A DNA stretch of 64,000 nucleotides, from the NCBI GenBank assembly GCA_005809105.1, contig SYLI01000027.1, positions 1-64,000 of the forward strand, given 5' to 3'. Below the pieces are notes generated by a model that saw only the letters and a list, made by a program, of their open reading frames with translations, made no database searches and was not told where the DNA came from. How positions within the stretch are numbered: position 1 is the stretch's first letter; every line of letters starts with the position of its first letter. The position numbers and the translations under genes are program-made. Positions 45,689 to 53,631 of this stretch are shown here, piece after piece. The stretch is from Verrucomicrobiales bacterium (GTDB taxonomy: Bacteria > Verrucomicrobiota > Verrucomicrobiia > Limisphaerales > UBA1100).

Positions 45689-46738
45689 ATGGAGATTCCC
45701 TACACATCGAAGGATCGCCCCGACACCGGCCTCTACAACGGCAAGGTGGGCATCTGGCTCTTTCTGGCCTCGGAGGTGATGCTCTTTGGAGCCCTCTTTT
45801 CCGCCTATGTTCTCCTGCGCGTGGGCTCCGATCCTGGCACTTGGTCACTGGGCCTCATGAACAAGTGGGTCGGCGCCTTCAACACGCTGATCCTCATCGC
45901 GTCTAGCGTCACCATTGTGCTGGCATGGGTTTCGCTCAAGTTGAAGGACTTTGCCAAGTACCGCTTCTGGCAATGGACGACGATCGTCTTCGCCGCAATG
46001 TTCCTCGTCGTAAAATGGTCCTACGAATGGCCGGCCAAGTTCACGCACTATGACGTGACCTTCAAATCCAACGAAGCCGCCGAGCGCGCCTTCTCCGGCG
46101 CCGCCAGGGTTGCGGGGATCACCAACTTCACCGACACGCTCAAATCGTCGTGGCAGAATCGGTTTGATCCGCGCAAGCAGGACTTCGACAAAGTCGAACT
46201 CAAGGACAAGCCGCTTGACGGGCACATCGTGGGATACATTGACGAGGCCGGACACGAGCATTCGGTGGGCGCGGTGCTGAACATCCCCTTCTGGAGTCAC
46301 GCCTTCATCTGGCGCACCACGACCCTGGCGAAGAAGAAAGTGAAGTCGCTCATCCTCGCCCCCTCGCACGACATCTGGCATGCGCCGCATGCCGCCGCCC
46401 CGGGCGTCGTGCGCGTCGCCGAAGCCCATCCTTCGGCTCATGGCGCCAGCCATCCCGCCCACACCGTCACCATTCCCCGCGAAGACATCCAGCGCCTCTC
46501 CTCGTTTGAGCCCAAGCACAGCACCTTCTTTGCGACCTACTACACGCTCACGGGCCTGCATGCGCTGCACGTCTTGGGTGGCATCATCGTCATGCTCTAC
46601 CATCTGCTGCCCTGCAACCACCGGCTGTGGCTGCGCGATCCAGACCGCTTCGCCGGGCGCATCGAGGCGACCGGGCTGTTTTGGCACTTCGTCGATCTCG
46701 TTTGGATCTTCCTGTTCCCGATCCTCTATCTGCTCTAG
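45689..46738 (+). CDS. ctaE: Cytochrome c oxidase subunit III with large hydrophilic insertion
   Basis: 349 residues, far longer than the roughly 200 of bacterial caa3-type subunit III. The core is conventional: GLYNGKVGIWLFLASEVMLFGALFSAYVLLR at the start (three helices to about 112) and HALHVLGGIIVML ... EATGLFWHFVDLVWIFLFPILYL at the end. Between helices 3 and 4, about residues 115-275 form a charged insertion. It holds a histidine-rich patch near 227-258 (HDIWHAPHAAAP, HPSAHGASHPAH). The ATG at 45689 follows ctaD by 2 bases. The insertion is unlike any subunit III I know; possible roles are metal binding or contact with a partner. Confidence 0.9.
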   Translation: MEIPYTSKDRPDTGLYNGKVGIWLFLASEVMLFGALFSAYVLLRVGSDPGTWSLGLMNKWVGAFNTLILIASSVTIVLAWVSLKLKDFAKYRFWQWTTIVFAAMFLVVKWSYEWPAKFTHYDVTFKSNEAAERAFSGAARVAGITNFTDTLKSSWQNRFDPRKQDFDKVELKDKPLDGHIVGYIDEAGHEHSVGAVLNIPFWSHAFIWRTTTLAKKKVKSLILAPSHDIWHAPHAAAPGVVRVAEAHPSAHGASHPAHTVTIPREDIQRLSSFEPKHSTFFATYYTLTGLHALHVLGGIIVMLYHLLPCNHRLWLRDPDRFAGRIEATGLFWHFVDLVWIFLFPILYLL

Positions 46739-46741
46739 CCC

Positions 46742-47140
46742 ATGTCTGACGACCATTCCACGCCGGAGTACTTCGAAAAACAGTTCAAGCCCCTCATCTG
46801 GATTGTGGGCACCGTGCTCATCGCCGGCACCGCCATCAGTTTTGCGGCCGACCTCTTCAAGGTGAGCGAGAAGCTCGGCGCCTTCCGATGGGCCATCGTG
46901 ATTGGTCTTTTGGTCGCCACCATCAAGGCCTCGGCTGTGGTGGCGGTGTTCATGCACCTTTACTGGGACGCCAAGTGGAAGACGATCAGCCTGACATTGA
47001 TCTCCACGGTGCTGTTCTTCATCGGGCTCATTTACCTCACCAACGTGAGTGAGGTCGTTGACAAGCCCGGCAACACCACCCCGGGCAATCAACACGCGTT
47101 TGACGCCGTGACCGGCATGCCATTGCCGTCGGAGAAATGA
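46742..47140 (+). CDS. ctaF: Cytochrome c oxidase subunit IV (CtaF-type)
   Basis: A 132-residue small oxidase subunit with three predicted membrane segments: KPLIWIVGTVLIAGTAISFA, AIVIGLLVATIKASAVVAVFMHLYW, and ISLTLISTVLFFIGLIYLTN. The ATIKASAVVAVFMHL stretch is typical of the COX4/prokaryotic subunit IV family. It begins 3 bases after ctaE and its stop overlaps the next gene (ATGA). Probably stabilises the CuB site or assembly, as known for bacterial subunit IV. Confidence 0.87.
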   Translation: MSDDHSTPEYFEKQFKPLIWIVGTVLIAGTAISFAADLFKVSEKLGAFRWAIVIGLLVATIKASAVVAVFMHLYWDAKWKTISLTLISTVLFFIGLIYLTNVSEVVDKPGNTTPGNQHAFDAVTGMPLPSEK

Positions 47141-47349
47141 CGATGTCGCTCAAGGCGTTCCATATCTTCTTCATCTTCGCCTCCATTTTCCTGGGCTTGG
47201 GAGTGGGAGGATGGGGCATCCTGCAGTTTGCCCGCGGGCAGGGCGCTGGGTGGCTGCTCTTTGGTCTTTGCTTTATGGCGACGGGCGTCGGCCTCATCCT
47301 TTATAGCCGCAGCATTCTTAAGAAGATGAAGGACATCAGCTACCTCTAG
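47137..47349 (+). CDS. Small two-helix membrane protein in the oxidase operon
   Basis: 70 residues with two membrane helices (FHIFFIFASIFLGLGVGGWGIL and GWLLFGLCFMATGVGLILYS) and a basic tail (SILKKMKDISYL). No known family is recognised. The ATG overlaps the ctaF stop; a second ATG two codons later is possible. Tight coupling inside the cox operon suggests an accessory or assembly subunit. Confidence 0.75.
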   Translation: MTMSLKAFHIFFIFASIFLGLGVGGWGILQFARGQGAGWLLFGLCFMATGVGLILYSRSILKKMKDISYL

Positions 47350-47357
47350 TCCCCCTC

Positions 47358-47645
47358 ATGCGCCCTGCCCACCAACTGATTGCCGTCGTCCTTGCAGGAC
47401 TGCTTCCTGGCGATGCACGGGCGTGTGCAGCCTGTTTTAGCCAGGCGGATTCGCCGCTTGCCGATGGGATGAACGCCGGGATTTTCACCCTGCTCGCCGT
47501 GGTCACCATGGTGCTCTTGGCCATCGGAGTCTTCTGCCTGCACCTCGCCCGACGGGCTGCTGCCGCAGAGGTTCTGGCGGCCGCTTCTGCCTCGCCAGGG
47601 ATGACGATGCCCACTTCTGAGCTGGAGACTCCCGGTCTAAAATAA
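47358..47645 (+). CDS. Small exported membrane protein with CxxC in the oxidase operon
   Basis: 95 residues: a signal-like N-terminus (HQLIAVVLAGLLPGDARA), then CAACFSQADSPLADGMN, one membrane helix (GIFTLLAVVTMVLLAIGVFCL) and an Ala-rich tail. The CAACF motif directly after the cleavage-like site could bind copper or undergo thiol exchange. Position between ctaF and ctaC fits a copper-insertion or assembly role, which is inference. Similar small ACAxCF proteins accompany cox genes in Verrucomicrobiota, as far as I recall. Confidence 0.7.
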   Translation: MRPAHQLIAVVLAGLLPGDARACAACFSQADSPLADGMNAGIFTLLAVVTMVLLAIGVFCLHLARRAAAAEVLAAASASPGMTMPTSELETPGLK

Positions 47646-47649
47646 GCGG

Positions 47650-49014
47650 ATGAAAAACAAAGTACTTAACTTAATCCTCTTCAGCGCGGTTCTGGGAGTT
47701 TTGGCCACCGTGGCCATTGCCTCCCTTGGCACCGAACGGTTGAATTCGGCGCTTGATCCCATCAACCGACTCGTGCGGCCCATGCTCGGCTTCCCTGAAC
47801 AGGCGCCCCTCACCAAGGACGGGCACATGATCGACTCGATGATCGTGTATGTGCATGCCCTCATGCTGGTGCTTTTTGTCGGGTGGCTCGGATACTTCCT
47901 GTTCACCATGATCTTTTTCCGCGCGTCAGCCCATCCCAAGGCCGACTATCACGGTTTCAAGTCCAAGATTCCGACGACTCTCGCCGAAATTGGCGTAGTG
48001 TTTGTCGAGGTGGTGTTGATCGTTTGCTTCGCCGTGCCGCTCTGGGCCAGTGTGATGGACAGCAAGCAATTCCCCCAGGCTCAGCCCGAGACTCGGGGCG
48101 TCCTGAAATTCTCCGGTGCGGAACTGGATCCGCAAGCCACGCCCGCGTTGAAGGGCAAGAGCTTTACGTTCCAGACCGGCGGCGACCCCACGGAATCGCT
48201 CCACGCCTTCACAATCCTCTCGACGCGTCCGGTGGCAATCCAGGTTCGCGAGTCGGCATCCGGAAAGGTGGTCTTTGCCGGCGACAACCATCAGAACATC
48301 GAATTGCTCTACAGCAATTATCGGACGAACCGCGCAGCCCTGGTTGCCGAGGGAAAGGCCCGCTTGAAATGGACGGGTCTGGCGGCATTGCAGCCCTCGT
48401 CTTCCTACTTGGTCGCACTCGTTAGCGAACGCAGCGACGACTCCCGTGTGATCTTTTCGCAGTCCGAAGAAGTGGCCCGCATGCTGGGAGAAGGCGGCGC
48501 GCCTTTTCGCACTTGCGAAATCAGCGCGGCTTCCCGGCCCACGCTCGTGGTGCGCGTGGTGGCCGAACAGTTCAGCTGGAACACCCTGTACCCGGGACTG
48601 GATGGCAACTTTGGACGGCAGGACATGCGTCAGGCAAGCCCCGCCAATCCATTCGGGCGCCTGCCCGGCGATGGCAATGGCTTGGATGACCTGGACATCA
48701 AGGGCATGAAGGTGCCCGCCCATGCACGGGTCATTGCGCACATCGCCTCCAAGGACGTCATCCACTGCTTCAAGGTGGTTCCCATGCGGCTTTGCCAGGA
48801 TGCCATTCCGGGCCTTCGGATCCCGCTGCACTTCCAGTCCACCACCCCCGGCCGGATGAGCATCACCTGCGCGCAGCTTTGCGGCGATGGCCACGCGACC
48901 ATGCGCGGCGACTTTGAAGTGCTTTCTCAAGACGAGTACGCGAACTGGTGGAACAAGACCGCGGGCTGGTGGGCGCGCGAAAAACCCGTGATCGCGGCCG
49001 CCTCCTTCGAATAG
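47650..49014 (+). CDS. ctaC: Cytochrome c oxidase subunit II with inserted beta domain
   Basis: A 454-residue CuA subunit. An N-terminal helix is followed by two membrane helices (about 62-90, 112-133). The CuA site is clear: His372 in SKDVIHCFKV, then CAQLCGDGHATM (Cys407, Cys411, His415, Met418). Q409 replaces the usual Glu, whose ligand is a backbone carbonyl. Between helix 2 and the CuA domain, about 142-297 is extra sequence. It has beta-rich character and a fibronectin-III-like piece (WTGLAALQPSSSYLVALVSE). No C-terminal cytochrome c domain is present, so this is aa3-like rather than classical caa3. Confidence 0.92.
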   Translation: MKNKVLNLILFSAVLGVLATVAIASLGTERLNSALDPINRLVRPMLGFPEQAPLTKDGHMIDSMIVYVHALMLVLFVGWLGYFLFTMIFFRASAHPKADYHGFKSKIPTTLAEIGVVFVEVVLIVCFAVPLWASVMDSKQFPQAQPETRGVLKFSGAELDPQATPALKGKSFTFQTGGDPTESLHAFTILSTRPVAIQVRESASGKVVFAGDNHQNIELLYSNYRTNRAALVAEGKARLKWTGLAALQPSSSYLVALVSERSDDSRVIFSQSEEVARMLGEGGAPFRTCEISAASRPTLVVRVVAEQFSWNTLYPGLDGNFGRQDMRQASPANPFGRLPGDGNGLDDLDIKGMKVPAHARVIAHIASKDVIHCFKVVPMRLCQDAIPGLRIPLHFQSTTPGRMSITCAQLCGDGHATMRGDFEVLSQDEYANWWNKTAGWWAREKPVIAAASFE

Positions 49015-49066
49015 GATTTCCCCCGTCAACGCCCTTGCGGGATGAGGCGCCCGCGCCGTTTCTGAC

Positions 49067-49813
49067 ATGAGCACCCGCCCCTCAAGCTTGTCCCTGGTGG
49101 TCGGGGTCGTTCTGGGGTTGGTGGTCATTGGCATTGTTGGTGTATTCCTCTCCGTCGAAAGCCGCCGCACGGCCGCCTCCCGCCAAGCCCAGATGGCGCT
49201 TGAGGATGAACTCACCAGGTTGAAGCGCGAGAACACCCAACTGCGCGAGCGCTTGGGAGAGGCCGGCGACACCCGGTCTGCCCGCCAGGGCATCTTGCCG
49301 GTTTACAGCCAGGTCGGCCCCTTTCAACTGACCAACCAGCACGGCAAGAGGGTCACCCTTGAGGATTTGAAAGGTCGCGTCTGGCTGGCCAACATCGTGT
49401 TTACCCGCTGCCCCGGGCCCTGTCCGATGATGTCCCGTGGAGTGGCAGACTTGATGTCTTCGCTCAAGAGTCATCCGGCGGTGAAATTCGTGACGCTCAC
49501 CACGGATCCCGACCACGACACTCCCGCGCGAATGCTGGAATTTGCCAAGCCGTACAATCCAGACTTCGATCGTTGGATCTGGCTCACCGGCAGCAAGCCC
49601 GAGCTGGCAAAGCTCGCTGTGGAGGGACTCAAACTGACCGGCGTTGAGAAGGCGCCGGAAGCCCGGACCAATCCCGCAGACCTCTTCATCCACAGCACGA
49701 TTCTGGTTCTGGTGGATGCCCTGGGCCAGGTGCGTGGCACATTTGAATTCACGGACGAGGATTTGTCCGGCAAAGTCCAGAGAGCACTCGAAAAACTCGC
49801 GACGCCCCGCTGA
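49067..49813 (+). CDS. SCO1/SenC copper chaperone
   Basis: A 248-residue protein with an N-terminal membrane helix (LSLVVGVVLGLVVIGIVGVF), a short coiled coil, and a thioredoxin-like SCO domain. The copper site is FTRCPGPCPMM (CxxxC) plus a distant histidine in DLFIHSTILVLVD. SCO proteins deliver copper to, or reduce, the CuA site of subunit II, fitting its place right after ctaC. Its stop overlaps the next start (TGATG). Confidence 0.94.
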   Translation: MSTRPSSLSLVVGVVLGLVVIGIVGVFLSVESRRTAASRQAQMALEDELTRLKRENTQLRERLGEAGDTRSARQGILPVYSQVGPFQLTNQHGKRVTLEDLKGRVWLANIVFTRCPGPCPMMSRGVADLMSSLKSHPAVKFVTLTTDPDHDTPARMLEFAKPYNPDFDRWIWLTGSKPELAKLAVEGLKLTGVEKAPEARTNPADLFIHSTILVLVDALGQVRGTFEFTDEDLSGKVQRALEKLATPR

Positions 49814-50256
49814 TGTCCATCCAAGACCTTCCCCTCATCAATGCCAGCCTCAATGCGCTGAGCACGGTTTTCCTCGTGCTGGGCTACCGCGCCGTTCGTG
49901 CCGGCAACACCCTCGCGCATCGCCGCTGCATGACGGCAGCGCTCATCACCTCCACCATCTTTCTAGCGTGCTACCTCGTTTACCACTACTTCGCTTCGGT
50001 CACCCGGTTCACCCAGCCGGCATGGTTCAAGCCTTTCTATCTCGTGCTGCTCATCAGCCACGTGATCCTGGCCGCGGTGATCGTCCCGCTCATCTTTATC
50101 GCGCTCAACCATGCATTGCGCGGCCGCTTTGAGGCGCACAAAAGAATCACCCGCTGGGCCTGGCCGATGTGGATGTATGTGTCGATCACTGGCGTGCTGG
50201 TCTACCTCATCCTCTACAGAATTTTCCCACAGCCCCCGCCGGTGCCAGCGCCATGA
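49813..50256 (+). CDS. DUF420 membrane protein (CtaM-like)
   Basis: 147 residues with four membrane helices. LINASLNALSTVFLVLGY and HRRCMTAALITSTIFLACYLVYHY are hallmarks of DUF420, as is HVILAAVIVPLIFIAL. Members such as CtaM in Staphylococcus are needed for heme-copper oxidase maturation, and the gene is embedded in the oxidase operon here. Conserved histidines may bind heme or copper. Translation is coupled to both neighbours. Confidence 0.88.
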   Translation: MSIQDLPLINASLNALSTVFLVLGYRAVRAGNTLAHRRCMTAALITSTIFLACYLVYHYFASVTRFTQPAWFKPFYLVLLISHVILAAVIVPLIFIALNHALRGRFEAHKRITRWAWPMWMYVSITGVLVYLILYRIFPQPPPVPAP

Positions 50257-51236
50257 GCGCACCGGTCGAGGTTCTCGTCCACCCCAGTTGTTTTCCCGAC
50301 GCAGACCACGCGCTCTGGCAGCGCTCCTTCGCCCAACGACAGATTGCCGGCCGGCTGCATTACAGCAGCCACGAGCAATGCCGGCTGTGGCGGGCCGTTC
50401 ACGATGCCTACGCGCCATCCCGCACCGATCTTGGCTATGGAGAAATGCTGGAGAGCCTGCACCGCACGGCGATGAGCTTCGCTCCAAGCGCGCCCTTCGC
50501 GTTAATCGGGCTGGGTTGCGGCTCCGGTGAAAAGGAGGCTCATCTACTGCGTGTCATGGAAGGCGAGCGTCGAGCTGCACAACACTACGTCCCGTTGGAT
50601 GCCGGTTTGCCGCTGCTGCTCCTCGCCGTCCAACAGTGCCGCACCGCCAGTCCCAAAACTCTTGTCCGCCCCGTGTTGGCAGACCTGACTGCATTGGCTG
50701 AATTGTTGCCGACGTTGTCATCTCTTGCCGACGCGAGCCAGCCTCGCCTCTATACGCTCTTTGGAGTGCTGCCCAATTGGGAGGCCGGCGACCTGTTTCA
50801 GACTCTCGCTTCCGTCATGCGTCCGCAGGACCAACTGCTTGCGAGTGCCAACCTGCTGCCGGAGGATGCTCCCCGAGGTCTGGATCGTGTGCTGCCGCAA
50901 TATGACAATCCGGCAACCCACCTGTGGCTGCAACGGCTGCTGGTGGACGCGGGCATGAACCAGGATGACGGCCGCATCGAATTTGGATACGAGACTCCGG
51001 ATCAAACAGGTGTCCTTCGCATCGTCGCAGATTTTATTTTTGAAAGACCACGCCGTCTTGCTGTCGCGGCGGCCCATCTGGATTGCCTGCCTGGAGAACG
51101 ACTGCGGCTCTTTTTCTCCAAGCGCCCCACGCGCAAGCAGGTTCAGGATTCTGCGCAAGCTGCCGGGCTCAACGTTCTGGCAAGCGTTCTTCTCGATTCC
51201 AAAGAGGAGATGCTCATCCTCTGCCGCAAAGGCTAA
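50253..51236 (+). CDS. EgtD-like histidine-type SAM methyltransferase
   Basis: 327 residues from the ATG at 50253, which overlaps the DUF420 stop. The SAM site reads ALIGLGCGSGEKEAHLL, as in the Methyltransf_33 family that includes EgtD (L-histidine Nalpha-trimethyltransferase of ergothioneine synthesis). Length matches EgtD. No EgtB or EgtC gene is nearby, so histidine trimethylation is not assured; another amine substrate is possible. Its place as the last gene of the cox operon is unexplained. Stops overlap with the convergent dihydropteroate-synthase-family gene. Confidence 0.7.
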   Translation: MSAPVEVLVHPSCFPDADHALWQRSFAQRQIAGRLHYSSHEQCRLWRAVHDAYAPSRTDLGYGEMLESLHRTAMSFAPSAPFALIGLGCGSGEKEAHLLRVMEGERRAAQHYVPLDAGLPLLLLAVQQCRTASPKTLVRPVLADLTALAELLPTLSSLADASQPRLYTLFGVLPNWEAGDLFQTLASVMRPQDQLLASANLLPEDAPRGLDRVLPQYDNPATHLWLQRLLVDAGMNQDDGRIEFGYETPDQTGVLRIVADFIFERPRRLAVAAAHLDCLPGERLRLFFSKRPTRKQVQDSAQAAGLNVLASVLLDSKEEMLILCRKG

Positions 51237-52141
51237 ACCTTATTGCAGGCGCAAAGGGTGTCCAACACCGCCCGGATTTGTGGCACTTCATGGGTGCGCA
51301 GCAGATCCGTTCTTCCCAGCAACGCGAGCACCGCAAAGAACGCCTCGGCGCTGCGAACCTCCTCGCGAAAGTACTCGAAGGCGTGGGGCAGGGCGTGGCA
51401 CACCGGCCAGCCCAGCTCGCGAAGGCGAAAGCTGTTGAGAAACACCTGCACCTGGCGGCGGACGCGCTGCGCGCCATCCTGCAGGTTGCTGTAGTAGAAA
51501 CCCAGTCCCGGATCCAGGATCAGTCTGTTCAGCCCCTCACGCTGTGCGATGGCAATCTCGCGCTCAAAGTAGGCCATCATGCGAGGGATGGGATCATCTG
51601 CGAGGGCCAGCGCGCCCGCCTCGCGCGGATTGGCACCCTCGACGTAGCAGAGAATCACCGCAGCTTCGTGCTCCGCCGCCAGAGCGTACACCTGCTTGCT
51701 CTGAGCCATGCCGGTGAGATTGATGACGGCCGCGCCTGCCTTTAGCGCGCCGTGCGCAACCTCAGGCAAGTAGGTCTCCACCGACACGGGAATCCCCAAC
51801 GGACAAATCCGGTGAAGGATGGGTTCCAAAACCGAACACTGGGCGGCGGCGTCCATCCGGTCGGTGTGGGCCAGAGTGGACTCCGCGCCCAAGTCAACCA
51901 TGTCAGCACCCTGCGCCCGGAGCACCTGAGCGCGCTGCACGGCGGCGTCCGCGTCAAGGCAGACGCTCTCACGGTACCAAGACCCGGCGGAGAGGTTCAC
52001 CACGCCCATGACTTGCGCGCGCGCGTTGAATGGAACATGGCGGCCCGCGATGGAGAATTCGGCCACTCGCGCCGACAGGGCCGGGGCATGCTGATGGGCC
52101 AGCTCCGCCAGTTGTTCCAAATGAAGCATGCCGCGGAGCAT
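51233..52141 (-). CDS. Atypical dihydropteroate synthase family protein
   Basis: 302 residues with a DHPS-type TIM barrel. VMGVVNLSAGSWYRES replaces the canonical GxLNxTPDSFSDGG, ADMVDLGAEST resembles the second signature, and PVSVETYLPEVAHGALKAGA and LILDPGLGFYY are present. The basic SRKxF loop and the MHM segment are missing. It may act on a pterin or related ligand without being the folate enzyme FolP, or be a divergent FolP. A Shine-Dalgarno-like GAAGGG lies 9 bases ahead of the ATG at 52141. It lies just downstream of tRNA-Arg on the same strand. Confidence 0.72.
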   Translation of the reverse strand: MLRGMLHLEQLAELAHQHAPALSARVAEFSIAGRHVPFNARAQVMGVVNLSAGSWYRESVCLDADAAVQRAQVLRAQGADMVDLGAESTLAHTDRMDAAAQCSVLEPILHRICPLGIPVSVETYLPEVAHGALKAGAAVINLTGMAQSKQVYALAAEHEAAVILCYVEGANPREAGALALADDPIPRMMAYFEREIAIAQREGLNRLILDPGLGFYYSNLQDGAQRVRRQVQVFLNSFRLRELGWPVCHALPHAFEYFREEVRSAEAFFAVLALLGRTDLLRTHEVPQIRAVLDTLCACNKV

Positions 52142-52178
52142 GCGCCATGACCCTTCCCGTGGAAAAGCAGAGAATGCA

Positions 52179-52255
52179 TGGCGCGCCCGGTTGGACTCGA
52201 ACCAACGACCTGCGGTTTAGAAGACCGCTGCTCTATCCAGCTGAGCTACGGGCGC
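52179..52255 (-). tRNA. tRNA-Arg (anticodon UCU)
   Basis: A complete cloverleaf of 77 bases with the CCA end encoded. The acceptor stem GCGCCCG pairs with CGGGCGC. The D arm is GCTC-AGCTGGATA-GAGC. The anticodon arm is GCGGT-CTTCTAA-ACCGC, giving UCU, which reads AGA/AGG arginine codons. The T arm is GTTGG-TTCGAGT-CCAAC. All stems are perfect. Confidence 0.97.
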
Positions 52256-52351
52256 CTCTCGCCTTAGCTTTCCCCCAAATGATGCGCCGCGGCAAGCAGA
52301 GACCCGGGAGCCTTGCATCGGCGGACGAATCGGGCAGTATGCCAAAAATTG

Positions 52352-52543
52352 ATGAAGGCGATCTACCGCGACATGCGACTGGAGGAGCTGGTGCGACTGG
52401 AACTGCAGCTTCGCACCAAGTATCAGAAATCTAAGTCCGCTCCGGTGCAAGCGGAGTTGCGGGAAGTGGAACAGGCCGTGCGTGATAAAATCTGGAACAA
52501 GGGCGGGACTCAGAGGAAGAAGGAGCAGATGGGTGGGCTCTAG
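52352..52543 (+). CDS. 63-residue charged helical protein, unknown
   Basis: A short gene starting MKAIYRDMRLEELVRLELQL and ending QRKKEQMGGL. Almost all of it is predicted helical and rich in Glu, Lys and Arg. No family is recognised and no signal peptide is seen. Its stop lies inside the start of the next gene, an 11-base overlap, so translation may be coupled. The overlap, in-frame coding character and the RBS for the next gene inside its 3' end support it, but it could be non-coding. Confidence 0.5.
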   Translation: MKAIYRDMRLEELVRLELQLRTKYQKSKSAPVQAELREVEQAVRDKIWNKGGTQRKKEQMGGL

Positions 52544-53630
52544 TCTGCGATGGCATGTGCGGACGAACCTGGCCATTGCGCTGATCGGAGGCCTCTTAGG
52601 GTGCCTCGGTGCCGGCTGCCAATCGCTGGCCTATTACTGCCAGGCGGCGCGCGGCCAATGCGATATGCTGATCGGCCATCGCGAGGTTGCCGACATACTA
52701 GACGATCCGGCGGAATCCGATGCGCTCAAGGCCCGGCTGCGGCTGGCGATGGAGTTGCGCGAATTCGCACAAACCCAACTGGGGCTTCCGGCAGAAGGCA
52801 GTTATCTCACCTACAAGCATCTCGATCGACCCCATTCTGTGTGGGTGGTCACAGCCTCACACGAATTTTCCACGGAGCTTGAGACGTGGTGGTATCCGGT
52901 GGTTGGAAGGTTTTCCGCCCGGAGTTTTTTCAACAAGGCCGACGCCGATGCATGCGCGCAGAGGTTGCGCCAAGAACGCTTCGAGGTTCACGTCGGCGGT
53001 GCGCGGGCCTATTCCACGCTGGGTTGGTTTCGCGACCCGCTGCTCAGCACCTTCATTCACGATCCGGACACGGAACTGGCCGAGCTGCTCTTCCACGAGC
53101 TCACGCATCGTCGGCTCTTCATCGCCAATGACACCACTTTTAATGAGAGCATGGCGACTGCCGTAGGCCAGGAAGGCGTGCGGCGCTGGCTTCTCTCTCG
53201 CAAGGACGCTCCCACCCTTCAAAAATACGAGCAATCGCTGCGCCGTCAGCGCCAGTTCGTGGAGTTGATTGCGTCCACCCGGGAACAACTGCAAAGGCTC
53301 TACGTCTCCGGCTTGCGCCCGGAGGAAATGCGCACGCAAAAACAGGCCGTCCATTCGCGCATGAAGGATCGTTACGAGGAACTCAAAGTGGGGTGGGGTG
53401 GACACACCGCCTACGATCCGTGGTTTGCCCATCCTCCCACCAATCCGCGCATGGCCGGCATCGCCACCTATTATGCACACCTTCCCGCGTTCGAGGCTCT
53501 ATTGCGCCAATGCAACGGCGACCTCAACCAGTTCTTTGCCGAGGCCGAGAGCATGGGAAAGGCGCCGTCAGCCATTCGCAAATCGCGCCTCCTGGGTTTG
53601 ACGCAAAGGGCTCCTCTCTCCACAAAGTGA
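52533..53630 (+). CDS. Predicted lipoprotein aminopeptidase (PF10023 family)
   Basis: About 365 residues. The GTG at 52533 has an AGGAG 7 bases upstream. The signal peptide ends in a lipobox (LLGC or GAGC, about 24-29). The core HELTHRRLFIANDTTFNESMATAVGQEG contains HExxH (His188, His192) and the distal Glu, as in the COG4324 predicted aminopeptidase family. QSLAYYCQAARGQCDMLIG after the lipobox is typical of it. Probably a periplasmic zinc peptidase. The next gene begins 1 base after its stop, so the two may share a transcript. Confidence 0.87.
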   Translation: MGSSLRWHVRTNLAIALIGGLLGCLGAGCQSLAYYCQAARGQCDMLIGHREVADILDDPAESDALKARLRLAMELREFAQTQLGLPAEGSYLTYKHLDRPHSVWVVTASHEFSTELETWWYPVVGRFSARSFFNKADADACAQRLRQERFEVHVGGARAYSTLGWFRDPLLSTFIHDPDTELAELLFHELTHRRLFIANDTTFNESMATAVGQEGVRRWLLSRKDAPTLQKYEQSLRRQRQFVELIASTREQLQRLYVSGLRPEEMRTQKQAVHSRMKDRYEELKVGWGGHTAYDPWFAHPPTNPRMAGIATYYAHLPAFEALLRQCNGDLNQFFAEAESMGKAPSAIRKSRLLGLTQRAPLSTK

Positions 53631-53631
53631 C

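Noticed and set aside
52179-52255. Possible integration site at the tRNA-Arg gene
   Set aside because: Arg tRNAs are common attachment sites, but no integrase, direct repeat or foreign-looking gene block is present beside it.
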